Shown here piece by piece: positions 47,901 through 62,000 of a stretch of 64,000 nt of DNA (its first letter is position 1; the number at the start of each line of letters is the position of its first letter). Where the stretch lies: the NCBI RefSeq assembly GCF_000003815.2, contig NC_049986.1:3935686-3999685 (forward strand). The letters are read 5' to 3'. A program made the translations under genes and the position numbers. The notes under the pieces were generated by a model that was not told where the DNA came from, ran no database searches, and was given only the letters and a program-made list of their open reading frames with translations. Source of the DNA: Branchiostoma floridae. Lineage: Eukaryota; Chordata; Leptocardii; Amphioxiformes; Branchiostomatidae.

Positions 47901-50900
47901 AAAATTACATTGCAATTACTTTACTTTTTTCGCAAATCTCCAAGCAGAAGTTAGATAGGAAGATTGTTACCTTCCTCTGACTTGCCCAACTTTATGATAG
48001 CCGGCCCATCAAATCTCTGCTTGGAGCGTATTTTTTTCACCACAATTATATAATATGAGGATACCGAAAGTAAATATTCACGACTAATACATGTGTACAA
48101 CCACAGTCAATGTTTCTGTTGCTGTCTCTGTCACCTTTCTCAGTGCAATACAAACTAGTTCTACTCCACACTGCAGCTAGGTGTCGCTGCTAGAAATACG
48201 GTCCAAACGTAAAGTATTGCCATATATAGAATGATGATCATTATCCTAGGTATGACAAGATACGATTCAATTGCATTATCCATCGGCAATGAATAAGCAG
48301 CAACATCTATCTGCAACATGGAATAGAGCCAGTTATATATTAGTATTGCCCTTAAGAGGGTGAAAGACGGTAATTTCTACTAAAAGATTCACTTGCAGCC
48401 GTGCCTCTATCCAGTAAATCTTTAGCTAGTCTTGTATAAGTGTTAGCTTACCTGCTTTTATTGTAAAAACTTTCCTATTCTATTATTTGTATAATATACA
48501 TGTTCATTTTGTATTGTATATTTATATGTCTGTGGCCACGATACCAGCCGTGTCCAAAGTGTATTGTTTTGTTACAACTTGAATAAAGACGGTAATCGAA
48601 ACGTTGTCTGTAATTATATATACATACTGGTGGTGAACTGTACAAAATATACATTAGTTGTGACCAAAGAACCTTGTTATTCAGTGATTTTCCGACCTGC
48701 CAATTAATTCATTCATGCAAAATACCGACCTGAGCATACTTGCCGCTGCAGACGTACGCTCTCCACTCAGGCCTGGCTAGACACCCCGCGTTCCTGACCA
48801 GATAGTTGTCCTGTCCGACTACGTGGGTGTCGGGGTGTCCCGTTGTGCTGCCGTCCACGTCGTGGAAGATCTGTGTCTTATCCCCGTCTTTGTCATATGT
48901 GTCAAAAAATGGTAGGTACCTTCCGCCAAAAAATGCACGGGTTTGAACCTAAACAAAAGTTGCATTGTTTAAGTCTTTATGCAGCATGAGTTTTACATGC
49001 AAACATTGGTAAAAATGAATGTTTTATAGAAATATGAATAGACATACATTAATGTATAAACAAAACTTTGTATCACAGAAGTTTGACATACATTATGATG
49101 CCCGTGCAGAGGCATAATACTTAAGAGCAACGTTGTCCAGTACTCAATCAAGATCAAGATCAAGATTTAAGAGAAGGCTAACATTTATCTAAACAACACT
49201 TTAAAATAAGTCTCCAATTTTTTTTTCCGCGGAATGGAGAAGTCTACTGCGTCTTCCGGGATCTGACTTTGGGGTCATGTGACAGCAGCACCGGGACGTA
49301 AGTGCCTGATAACCTGTGTCTGCCGCCGTCTCAGTTCATGGTCGGACGGTGAAGGTACAAAGACGGAGGGTGACACAGGTTATCCGACACATACGACCTG
49401 TTGCTGCCGTCACGTGGCCCAATGCCACGTTCCGGAAGCTGCAGTAGATGGCTCATTTCAGTGAAGTTAGCCGAAAATTGTGGTAATTCATTAAAACCAA
49501 TATATTTTAGGTACTGGTTAAATAAAATTTAGTCTTCTTTCATGATACCATGTACCGACACAGATGGGCATTCATACTAAGGCCAAGGTCCCAAACCGGG
49601 GCCCGGGCGGGTAGCTTTCGGAAACAACAAATATGATAAGAAAGCCAACAAAACACACAGAACGTAAAAGAAATTAGTTAGGAGCATAATTTGTGTATAT
49701 TCTTTGGTAACATCTTTTATATCTCGTTTCCGCAAACCTCCCGGCCGGGCCCCGGTTTGGAAATGGTAACTAAGCCTAAGCCTTAAACTAAGGGCACAAC
49801 CCGCCGTACGTGCAATTTGTCCGTACGTTTTTGTTTTTTTTGGGGGGGGGGGGGTGACCTCATCCGCCACGTATTTCTGAAAACTTTTTCTGAACGACTG
49901 GCAAGAACAGGGAGGGTGCACATCACAAAGTTTTGCCTGCGCGTAAAGTTCTACGGCGTGTCTGCGTGCTCCAAAATCCGTCTGATTCCCTACGAGTTCG
50001 TAAGGAGGCGATATTTAACACTTACGGATCTAAAAAGATTTCCCACATTTTGGCACGTAGACAGCACGTATTTGCACGTACGGTGGGTTGTGCCCTTAAC
50101 TTAAGGTGGAAACGTTTCTCACATCCTCAAACTTGATCCCTGTCAGGTTGTTGTTCGGTGCTGTTTGCCAGCTGTTCTGCAACTTGAACCCGATCGCGCC
50201 GCTCCAGCGGTTGTACTCCGGGGCGGAGGCGTACTTCTTGAAAGTACAGTTCTCGGCCAGGATTGGACCATCATATACCTCTAGTCCTCTTATCGGAAAA
50301 TTCCTGCAGTCAGCAAGGAAACGAAAATAATCGCACAACTAACAGACGTCCAATGTTATTATGTAAGACCAAAAAAGGGCGTGTATTTTTTACAGTTACA
50401 TTTGAATTTAATTGCAGTTTTTTGCACAAGGTTCACAAGCGCGAGATACGTACGTCACCTCTACAAACAAAATAGCCGCGTCCGAAATGCCACATTCACG
50501 AAATCAGGCACAAGATAACTTTTCTTGGAAATAGTTGTGCTGCCAATGCCTTAAAAAAGTAATGTACAAAGATTAAAATTCACTTAGAAAGCTTTGTAGT
50601 GATTGAATGCTTCGTGCCTTCTTGACCCAGCACCCCCCCCCCCCCGAAACAAATTCAGACGACAAGTCGGTGCTCTGCGAATTCATTTTGAAATTTGACA
50701 CAATTAGGCTCAGTCCAGCGAGTTATCCGCTTAAACCCTGTCACACATTCAAGACTTTCCAACGAACTTTTGTAGAATGCGTCGGTAAAGCTGTGAAACT
50801 ACCACCCACAAGAAGCTGTGGCAACTATAGACAGACAGGATCTTAGGTGTAGAACTCGTATGCGTCCCACCCCAGTGCCGTACATCAGAGTCCTGTCAAG

Positions 50901-53006
50901 TGCAACTTACAGTTTAGCTGATCAGCTGAGGATTAGGACCAAGCATAGAAAAAAGACTATTGGTAATAACTGTTCAAAGTCTTTGAAACTTACTACATAC
51001 TTCTCAGATCGTATACGTAAGTCGCGCATTCTCTTTCGCAGAGACTTCCAACGGCGTCAGCAAACTGCCTCTTGTCTGTACCCTGCTATCTCAACCGTTA
51101 CCATCAGTTCCTGTGGGCGTCGTCACAAACCAGCTGTCAGCCAATCTTAGAATAGCCCTTTTAGTTTTCAAAAGGGATCTCGCATATATAAGGGTAAGCT
51201 CATTAATATTTGTAAGCAGGGCGGTCAGGAACTAATATTGACGGTTAAGATAGCAGAGTACAGACAAGAGGCGGTTTGCTGGCGCTGCGTAGCAGAATGA
51301 ACTCACGTGGCTTTAGGTAGACTCCTCCCCACCGATTTGACCCCTCCCATCCCCCAGACACTGGAACCACTGGCAGTACCCACGTTCTCACTCTCCCCGA
51401 TGAAGATGCTGTTCCAGACTTGTTGACTCGACCCTTCGTCTTTAGGGAACGTACCTTCACTGTATCAAGATATCCGTTAAAACATAAGACATTCGAGAAT
51501 AAGAACTCTAGTTTACTGGCGTTGAAACGTCATCAGGTGAAATTTAATGAGTTTTGTAACAGAAAACTACCATATCAAATATCTTTTGACAGCTTATATT
51601 TTCCCCATCCGACATACAAACCGCCGTGACGTTGGAAAGGTATACAATAATTTCTACTTTTCATCCCACCAAAACCTCTCTAATGGAAATGTGAATTCAT
51701 ACTTTTTGTAGTATTATACAGATCGATAATGATAAGCAGATACCAAGCGAAGGTCGAACCATGTGCAAACTTATTTTGAGGCTAGCTATATATATTTATA
51801 CATGCAAAAGCATGGATGGTACCTGGCCATTGTTAGTCCTTTCCCGTTATCGACGAACCTGAAAAAATGCAAAAAGTGTCATTTTTATGTTCAAAATCAT
51901 CGTATTCCTTTTTCTTGCCATTATCTTAATTACCTACTTCGATATTAATTCATACACTTGCCAGTTTATTGAACAATTAAAACAATAGCAAATTTTGGGC
52001 TTTTGTAAGGAACTTGTCTCATATTTTCTCTGGGACAAAATGAGCTAAAGCCCTTCATCGTCTTTGGTATTAGTATCATCATTGACCATAGACTAGCGTT
52101 CAAAACAAAACAGAGGAGTATCTGATGCTCTAGCGGATGGTTCAAATATCATCCATAGCCCTTCTCTGATATATGACGTTATAGTATGCTAAGGTTACAC
52201 CATTGTTTTACTTTCTATGGTAGCCAAANNNNNNNNNNNNNNNNNNNNNNNNNNNNNNNNNNNNNNNNNNNNNNNNNNNNNNNNNNNNNNNNNNNNNNNN
52301 NNNNNNNNNNNNNNNNNNNNNNNNNNNNNNNNNNNNNNNNNNNNNNNNNNNNNNNNNNNNNNNNNNNNNNNNNNNNNNNNNNNNNNNNNNNNNNNNNNNN
52401 NNNNNNNNNNNNNNNNNNNNNNNNNNNNNNNNNNNNNNNNNNNNNNNNNNNNNNNNNNNNNNNNNNNNNNNNNNNNNNNNNNNNNNNNNNNNNNNNNNNN
52501 NNNNNNNNNNNNNNNNNNNNNTCAACACAAGAAATTGCTCACCTTGTATTTTCGGTCGCACATCCGTCGACCTTGAGCAATTTCTTGTGTTGAATGACAG
52601 TGAAAATCTTTAATATGAATTATGAAAACACAGATGAGCTTCCATGTGAAGCTTTTTTGTTACTCCTTGGCGTCTTTTTCCCTAATGTAGTGCTTACGCG
52701 CATTTGTTGAACCAGATGTCACCCCCTCGAACCCAGGACCCGTGGTCCGTGTTCTTGAAGGAGATGAGCCCCTCAATCATGGCCGGGACGCGCGGCTGAA
52801 GCAGGTCCGAGTTCTGGTGGGGCTTGTACCTGTAGGTCACAAACATGGGACGGGCACTGCTGTTAGATTACTTAGGCTAATTAGAATGGTTAGTTTCCCC
52901 CACCTTCACCATTGGAACAGTCCACGCATGCGGACTAGCGCTGGGCAGATAAGTCTGGCTAGAGCTGAGTCATGTCAATACACATGTTTCTACTACGTCT
53001 CTCTCT

Positions 53007-53050
<44 letters not shown>

Positions 53051-56000
53051 TTATTTACTAGCATCAGAAGAATAGCAGCCAAGTTAGCAATTGCTTCGTT
53101 TCATCCTCCGTAGCCTCCATAGGCATAGCAGGCTCTCTGTGGCCTTTTAGGCTCATAATACACTTTTACTGGCCATTTCTTTTTGCACTGGGTCACTGAT
53201 TGCCGACTGTCGCTGATTACTGACCCCTTGGAGCCTGCATGATTTTGGCGCCACAAAGCAAAAGGAGAGTAGAAAATCCTTTCATTGGCCCTATTAACAC
53301 GGGGCCAGTGATTAGCGACGGCCGGCAATATGAGCCTGCTATGGAGGCTACATCGTCCGTTTGTTTCTTTGTTTTCGCAGCAAACGTAGTAATGTAATCG
53401 CAGTTTGTATGTAAGAATGCTTTCAATCCTAAGGTCATTAGTATTTTTTTCAAACTACTGCCTGCCTAAGCGTCTAAGTATGGGACTGCCCCTTGCCCCT
53501 CTCCGTGAGGTACCTAAATATTGCACGGTCGGGAACCCAGCTTCAGTCGCCTTTAGTGCTTTACGTCACATCGAGAAAAAAAAACATTTATTTGCTGTAG
53601 TAAAAAGTTTGAAATTGCAAAATGATAGTGTATTGTTCTGAATATATATTTTTGATATGATATGTGCTTGTATGATCATTGGCAATCAGATAGAGGAGTA
53701 AGCCGGCCATATTATAACCGGCTAGGGAACAGCACGCGATCTGCTATTCCTTAGCCGGCTTTACTTCTCTGGCCGGCTTACTCCTCTAGTAACAATCCCG
53801 TTAAAAAAAAAACAGGTGAATACCGTGCACCCCTCCGCGACAGATATTCCTCTGGTGAATTTGCAGATGGTTGAGTCGTCTTTACTCCTTCATCTATCAT
53901 CAGACCGTCCTAGGATGGACCAGAAGGAACCAAACATCATTACTTGTCTAGTAAATGTCTAGTAATACACGAATTTATAAAAAAAACTTATATGACACTA
54001 AGAAAACTGTGACAATGAATGATCTGGCGTCATTGCACAAATCAACAAAGCATTTACATGCAATTCGTATCTAGACGCTTTCTTGAGATTTATTTTGTTT
54101 CACATAGCCGATAAACCACATTTAGGAGTAACAAGCCATTTTTCTACAGTATGTATACGCTGCTAGTCTCTACCAGACTCCGGGTCGCTGGAAAACCTTA
54201 GAAATTGAACAAATAGAATAGTAAGCCGGCTAGAGGAATGTAGCCGGCCAGGGAACAGTACGCGACCTCCCCATTCCCTGGCCGGCTACACTCCTCTGGC
54301 CGGCTTACTCCTCTATTTGTTCAATTTCTACGGTTTTCCAGCGACCAGGAGTCTAGTAGAGACTAATACGCTGCATGTGTATAGCAGACTGTACGCTTAG
54401 GCTCTTGTAATGCCTACTCACTACTCCATTGGAGTGAGCTCTGTTGTTGTAGAACCGTCCCAACGGCGACTGTTCTGCTTGTTTCCGAGGAAGAGCGCCC
54501 TCTGACAGACCGGTCGGCTCACGGTGGAAGATGTACCAGATTCCAGTGTGCTGTAGATGCACGTAACCATTGGTGCGGTAGTTAATCATCAGTGATGAGA
54601 GGGGATACAACATGAATCACGTTTGAGACTGCATCATTTCCATTGAAACAGCGACACCTAGCTGCAATGTTAAGTAGAATCAGCTTTCCGTTCGTGAATA
54701 GCTTCAACCTTCGTAGTCTCCATTGCTCAGATGAAGGTACCTGACAGTTCTGGAGAGCTCTAATGCCATTAGTACCTTTTATGTCTACTATGTCGATAGA
54801 ATATGAATAGAATCCAAACTCCAAAGTATATTTCATAGCTCAATATCAAACGACGTCCTTACCAAAGAACCGGCTGCCGCATTGTTGGTGAGGTTGTTAT
54901 TGGGATGAGCGATCCAGAAAGTGGTTACTGCCCTAAGAGCGCAAAATGAAAAAGCAAAAGAGCAAATTGAGTTCAAGATTTAGAAAAAGATAAGATAAGA
55001 GAGACTATCTTAGAGACTATCATGATAGAATCAGACTATATTATGTCTAATTTCGTCATTCTTGATGGTGATGCCGTAGACATAACACGTCAAGCGTCAA
55101 ACCTCTGCAGTTAAAAGAACCCAGTACACTTATCGAGAAGACGGGTGACCTGGTGTGATTGGCTAAACACACGAGCACTACTAGCTAATCAAAGAGCGTC
55201 ATGCTTCGTCTTTGGTGTGAAGTTCGGCCTCTTTATATAATGTCTGATAGAGAAATAGACATTTATTGCAACTGTTTCTGAAACGAATGATGTATTACAA
55301 TGCTAACGCTTTAGTAGACGGAAATAGATTCTCACCGACATTCGCTATCCGTCGGGACATGGTTCCCGTAGACCCCGTCCCTCATGGACCGGCACATGTT
55401 GCTGTCCCTGTCGGTGGGCAGAAGCGTGCCTGCCCGCGTCACCAGGCCCAGGTTGTGGTCCAGCACGTTCCGCTGCTCCACTCCGTCCTCGAGGAAAAAG
55501 CAGTGGCCGAGTGTGTCGTACCCAACTGTGTCTTGAACCTACAAACGTGTCAGAGAATCACGCTTCTTTGCCACCCCCATTGCGATGGAAATAGATTCTT
55601 CCTGTCTGAAGGTAAAGGTATAGGATGTCCCGTGGCCTTTTAGAGGCCATAATGACGGTACACTTTGGAAAGTATGGTTTTGGAAGGAGCATTCTGCCAA
55701 CCGAAGCCAGTCACCCATTTTACGACATCCTCCCACACAGTGTTGACTATCGCGGCAATGCCTTACGATATCACCCCTGCCATTTCAGTCACAGAAATCG
55801 GGTATTAGGAGCGCCTTTCTTATGAATATTAATAAGCTAGCCTGATTTCCCGCGGTCCAATCAGCGATAGGATTGCAAGTTTCGAACAAACAGCGTGCGG
55901 CGCGGCTGTTTATTTTTGCGTGATGATGTTTTTTTTTTTTTCGTGTGCTAGGTCGGTATACGGTGATGCCGTGGTTGCCCTATACCCACAGAAGTGACAA

Positions 56001-59000
56001 ATCTTAAATTTGGTACCTGATAAAGACGCCTGGAAGCTGAAAGAACTGTACAACGTTATGCCGGTACTGTTATTTGCTCTTGAATACTAACTAGTCGCCT
56101 TATATGGCGGCTTTGGACAGCAAAAAGGCATTTCTCTGATCGGCTGGCTGTTGGTTAGAAGCCACGACCCTAATACCCGTTTTCTGTGGCTGAAATGGCA
56201 GGGGTGATATCGTAAGGCATTGCCGCGATAGTCAACCCTTTGTGGAAGGATGTTTTACGATTGCGGGTATGGAGGAAAGTCGGGTTAAAGCGCTTTTCCT
56301 AAGAGCACAACATCGACGGCAAGCCAGGTGATTCGAACCCTGNNNNNNNNNNNNNNNNNNNNNNNNNNNNNNNNNNNNNNNNNNNNNNNNNNNNNNNNNN
56401 NNNNNNNNNNNNNNNNNNNNNNNNNNNNNNNNNNNNNNNNNNAAACACCCCAATCAGTGGGTTCGTGTGGCGTAACGGTAGAGTGTTCGGCTCAGATCCA
56501 AGAGGTACCAAGTTCGAATCCTGTCATGTCACCGATCTTGTGATAGCATGACCTTCCTCGCTTACCGTGGTATAAAAATGGTTGCCTGACTTATGTTGGT
56601 GAGGTATAAAGCGTCGTCTGAAGGAGTGGGTTAGGCTCCGCCTCTAAATACCGTGCCCAAGACACAGTGGACCTTCAGATTTGACCCGTTGCCAAAGAAG
56701 AATGCAGAGAAATAACAAAGACTGACCAGTAGTCCGTGAGTGCCATGGATGGTCAAACAGCGGGAGAAGCAGTGGTGGATGGACAGTTCCCGGACGTACG
56801 TTGGGCGGCTGTAGCCGCCGACCTCGTCCACGTCTCCGGCCATGTGAAAGTGGACAGGGTAGCTCCCCAACACCTGCTGACCCATGCGGGTGAACTCGAT
56901 ACCGGACAGATGCACGTTCTTGTAACCTTGCAGAATCTGAAGTTTATGAGAACAGGAAAGTAGCAGGACAAGGAATAGCAGACGTCTGTGAAATATGACA
57001 TGTTTGTCATAGCAAAACCTGTTTTATTTAAAGTGTTTTGGTGAATTTTTTGTTTATCACTAGTTGTGAATTTCTCGCTCGTTTTGTCTATGCATTTTCT
57101 AACTGCATCTCGGAAGGTAAAAGACATGCGTACAGTCGCATAACGAAGACAGGGAATGCCACAGCCGGTTGTAGCCCATTCTGGGACCTTTCTGGACCTT
57201 TCACCTAACTTTCTGTAAGTGTCCTCAACGAGCATAGCAACTCTCTACCAGGACCCATAATGCCATCCTTCTCATCTTGTCAGTCTCTGTACCCCCCCCC
57301 CCCCCCCTCCTTTCCCACGTCCTGGCCTTTGCGATATTCAAATAGCCAGACACCAATACAAACACAAATACAGGTGTAACAAGTGTAGTTTGACATACAG
57401 AATAACTAGTCATTCTGATTCAAAATGTACCTTGAGATGTCCTCCGTACGTGTCGTAGCTGAAGTACTGACAGAAGTTGTCACCATAGCAGCTGTCCTCC
57501 ACCTCCCCCTGGAACTTGATGTTCCTCGTCAGCAGTCCAACTTCACCTCGCAAGTCTACGTCATCCGAGATCTCGCCGAAGTGGGTGTAACGAGCTTGTC
57601 CTACCAAGTCGAAAAAAATCCAATTTTCAGAGACGTCATGGGGTACATGCATATACGAGGGGTGATCGACCAAGAAGTATTTTGCATAACTTAAATCACA
57701 GATATATAGACCCTTTGATCAATACCCACCAAATTACGAGTCAATACTTTCTAGTCGACGTCCTTTTGAAATCAGTAAACAAGTGGCAAAATTAGAGTGC
57801 GGGTCGTGTTGCTCATGCCATGAAATCTTCGAACTCCCTTCGTATTTCAACTGCAAAGAAGTGTGTAGCTAACTTTCAGCGGGCATGAAGTTGACAAGCA
57901 CGCCTCAGGTTGCAGCTTAATTGCCTTTTTTTCTCTCACCTTATGACACTGGTGTGGCGTCGCCAAAAAACTTATCATGATGATCTGATGTCGCCAAAAA
58001 ACTTATCATGATGATCTGATTTTGATAAACATTAATAGTTATGTGCCATATTTCTAACTTATTGATCACCTCTTACACAACAGTGGGGCAAATGATTGGG
58101 TTTCGACATATTTGTAAACATTTTGTATAGAATGAAGATTTTCCTTTTACACAACCATTGCTCTACATGTATATCCACCGACGTTGAGGTGACCGTCTGT
58201 CACATTCCTCAGGGCAATTCTGACTGGTTCACATTGTACTGCAGCTATAGATGTCGCTGCTAACAGGTGCGGTTAGAAACGTACATTATGTACAGTGCCT
58301 GAAGTACAATGATAATTGCCACGATGAAAGAGACAGATGGACAGAATTTCCCTAAGGAATGTGACTTCAGGCACAGAAAAGTTGAAATAAAGGAAGAGTT
58401 GTAAAAAAGGGTATCTAGATTTATATTATTTATACATGGCGAGCCTTACCGCTGATTTTCACTTGATGACTGGAGCACTCCTGGCACGGCAGCAGCTGGA
58501 ACTCCTCTGCCTGCTCCATGTTGTAGTCCGTGCTGGCTAGCACGATGTGGTCACCGGGCTGCCAGGAACTGACGTCATCCTTCAGGTTGATGACGTAATC
58601 ACCACCTCCGGCACGGTTGACCGAAAACGTACAACGGGATCTTCCTGTGTTAAACATCAATTATATAAGCCTATAGGTTATTTGCAATAGTTGATGATTT
58701 CAAATATCATAGTGACGCTGTATACCTGCAAATATCATACGGATAATCAAATATACTAGATTGCTTATTCCATGTTGATTCAGTTACTAGTATATGGATT
58801 ACATCCTCTGGGAATCACAAAGTTGATTCGGCCAAAAAATATTGCCTTGATTGCCTTTGGTACACCGATCAATAGAGTCTTGTTGCTGGGGCTAGGATTG
58901 ATAGGTGTTACTCAGAGAATTATCAAAGGAACATCCTGTCAGTAGTGCCAAACATTATTTGATAGCATAAATTATATCACCATACCTGATAGAGTATTAC

Positions 59001-62000
59001 GTTACAGGACACAGTGGACTACTGTTACGAGTATTATTTCTATCAGGATGGCCGTTGGTCATCATATATCTACAATCATATTCCTTGTTTCATTTCAGCA
59101 TTGATATGAGTAGTTCTTACCTCCCAGCCATTCACTTGTGGCAGTGACGTCATAGGAGCCGAAGAAGGCATCAAAGGTAGCCGTGATGGAGGCTCTGCCG
59201 GTAGTCTGTGTGTCTAAGATAAAATACAGAGCAAAAATCATCAGTGTGCATGGGTTAAAGATTTCTTCAAGACAGGCGAGAGTCAACACGTGGCTGACGC
59301 TTCGATGGACTGTATGTCATCAATCTCAGGGTAATAATAGTTATACTTCGGATTGCAGCTAGGTGTCGCTGCTACACTGTGGCCCCGAACGTGACTCATC
59401 TTGTATCCTCCCCTAAAACGGGCCTTTGTCATGGATGACAGTGTGACTTCTGGCTACAAATATTTATGGAAATGTCATTACAATGTTAAAAAGTACAAAG
59501 CTTCAAACCAAGAATAAGAATATTCTGATCTAACATAGTACTCACCGACGTAAGGGATTCTCTGCTCAACCGCAGCACTGGGGTCTCCCTTCACACCCAC
59601 AAACACCCATGGGTTCCTAAAGTGTCATGTTGCATAGTAAGTAGTTATTAAATTTTTGTTTGTAATTGCATTTTCCTACATAATACGTTATCGTATTTTT
59701 ACAAGGACAATGTTGCCCCACTCTCAGTAAGTAGCTTGTTTTAAAAGTGCCACATGCAACGGACAGACAAAAGGTAATGATAGCCCCATAGTTATTTGAG
59801 GCCTTAAGGGCAGTGTGGTGTTATCCACTGTGTCCATGACAGGGAGGAGCCCTTAATCGTGATTCAGTACTTGAAGCCCCATCATCATTTAGTTATTTTC
59901 AATCATTATGCATCAAATGATGTACAGTTTTAATGTTTTTTTTCTTAAACTTCGTATATGCACAGCCGTTTACTGATCGTAGCCTTCTTCTTCTTCTTCT
60001 TCCCGTTGATGCCCACAATCTACACATTACAGTTACACATTACCTGAATGACAACGCGTCCACCTCGATACTTCCCAATTCCCGTATTTTCTGCCGAGTG
60101 GTTGCCTTCAGTTGTCCGCTGGCTGATTCGTATACTTGCAATGCGACGATTTTTCCCGACGGTATTTGGTCGATGAAAGACGCCAATCTTCGGCTGCTGC
60201 TTTCGTCTGCTTGAGTGTCGAAGCGTTGCCAGTCCACCACAGCAGCTGATGTTTCGTCGATGACATGCACGTGAATCCCTCTTCCACCACTCCCAGCAGT
60301 GGAATCCCAACCATAGCTTCCCTGACAAAGTAGAAACGTGATCTCAATTTCATAATATTGGAAATTTATTGAAGTATTCCACAAAAACAAGTCTTGTATT
60401 CAACCGACGTTTTGGTAAACATCTGTCACATTCCTTAGGGCGATTCTCACTGATTCGCGTCGCACTGCAGCGCAGGTGTCGCTGCTTACAGATGCCATCC
60501 CAAATGTGAAGTATTTACGTAAATACAAAGAGAGCTAATATGGTATTTTCAAAGCTGTCCCAAACATGATGAGGTGTATCTGGCACAGGATTTTACATGT
60601 ACTTGTTGCACTTTTATTATGGTAACATGCAGGTACATAACACACCTTTTATTATTTTGGACCGCATTGTAAATGCCGTACATTTACAATGCGGTCCAAA
60701 ACATTAAAAGGTGTGTGTTATGTACTTGTATATTACAATAATAAAAGTGCAACAAGTACATGTAAAATTCTGTGTAAGATACACCTCATCATGTTAAGAT
60801 TGAATGCAATGTAAAGCAGTCAGAATTCCCTGAGGAAGGTGACAGACGTTCAACAAAGCGTTGCTTGAATAAAATACTTGGTTTTGTATAAAAGGTTTGT
60901 TGTTCAATGACCAGTTCAAACCAGTTCAGCTCGCTGAAGACCGAACCTTCCACTGGCCGTACTAGAGAAAACAGATGCTCTGTATAGCATTTGTAAATTC
61001 ATTGTACTGGTAAACCTTCCCAAGCTCTTTTCGACAAGTACAATGAACAGTGGGCACGTTGTCAACGTGATCGCTTTAAGGCGTACGCCCGAAGACCGTG
61101 GATATCCATGATGCGACAGGGGTATTAGGACTGGCCACACTCCACTTGTAGGGTGAGCGGGGTAGCTACAAAGGCGCACACATTCACTTGTCAACTTACC
61201 TTAGGAAGGCCCCCTGCCGGAACTGTCTGTGTGAGCTGTGTCCATGCCAGCTTGTGTTGCCCGTGGATCTCCAGCGTTCCACCTCTCTTGACTAGGAACT
61301 GTTTGCTGTTCTTCTGGTCGTCCTTGCGGCCGTACAGGGACACCGTGGCCTTCCCCTGATACGGACAGGTCTCGCTACCGATGTGGAACTCGCCACGGCC
61401 TGGATCGCTGCCCACTATGATCTCTCGAGACCTCAGGACTATTTCTTCATCGCTTGTCGGACCCAAGTCAGCGAATACAATTCTTCCTGTTTAGAAATAG
61501 AAAATCGGTGATACATACGTCGATGAAAGTTAGACACCCAGGTAATAATATACGCCAATGCAAAAACTTAGGCAAATGGATATGATTTTGGCAATGGTCT
61601 GACGTTTGAGACAGCACGCATGGTCACTACCTTTAATCGGTGATACACAGATCATAGAATGCTTAGCATTTTCATACTGAAATATCAAGACTTAGTTTTT
61701 AAGTGGCGTCACTGAATATAAAATAACAGCCTTACATTCCAGGTCATCATGAGGATTTTTAGGTGATATTTGTAATAAGTCTGAATTATTTTGAATAAAA
61801 GAATATGTAAGCCACAATAATTAGATTGTTTTCAAAAAATGACTAAGAAAATATCCATCTATTGGAATTCCTTTGAATATATCAGCACCATTTTGAAAGT
61901 AACTGTACAAAAATATCTTTATTTTGAATAATCCAATCGCCGAATACATGGCAGCGCCGTAGTGCGCTGAATTACATATTCAGGAAATTGAACTATAAAC

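Noticed and set aside
52186-52593. Open frames across the N gap
   Set aside because: They consist of unknown bases; no evidence of coding.
56464-56540. A possible tRNA gene
   Set aside because: A and B boxes are present but acceptor and T stems do not pair, and a SINE-type body follows.
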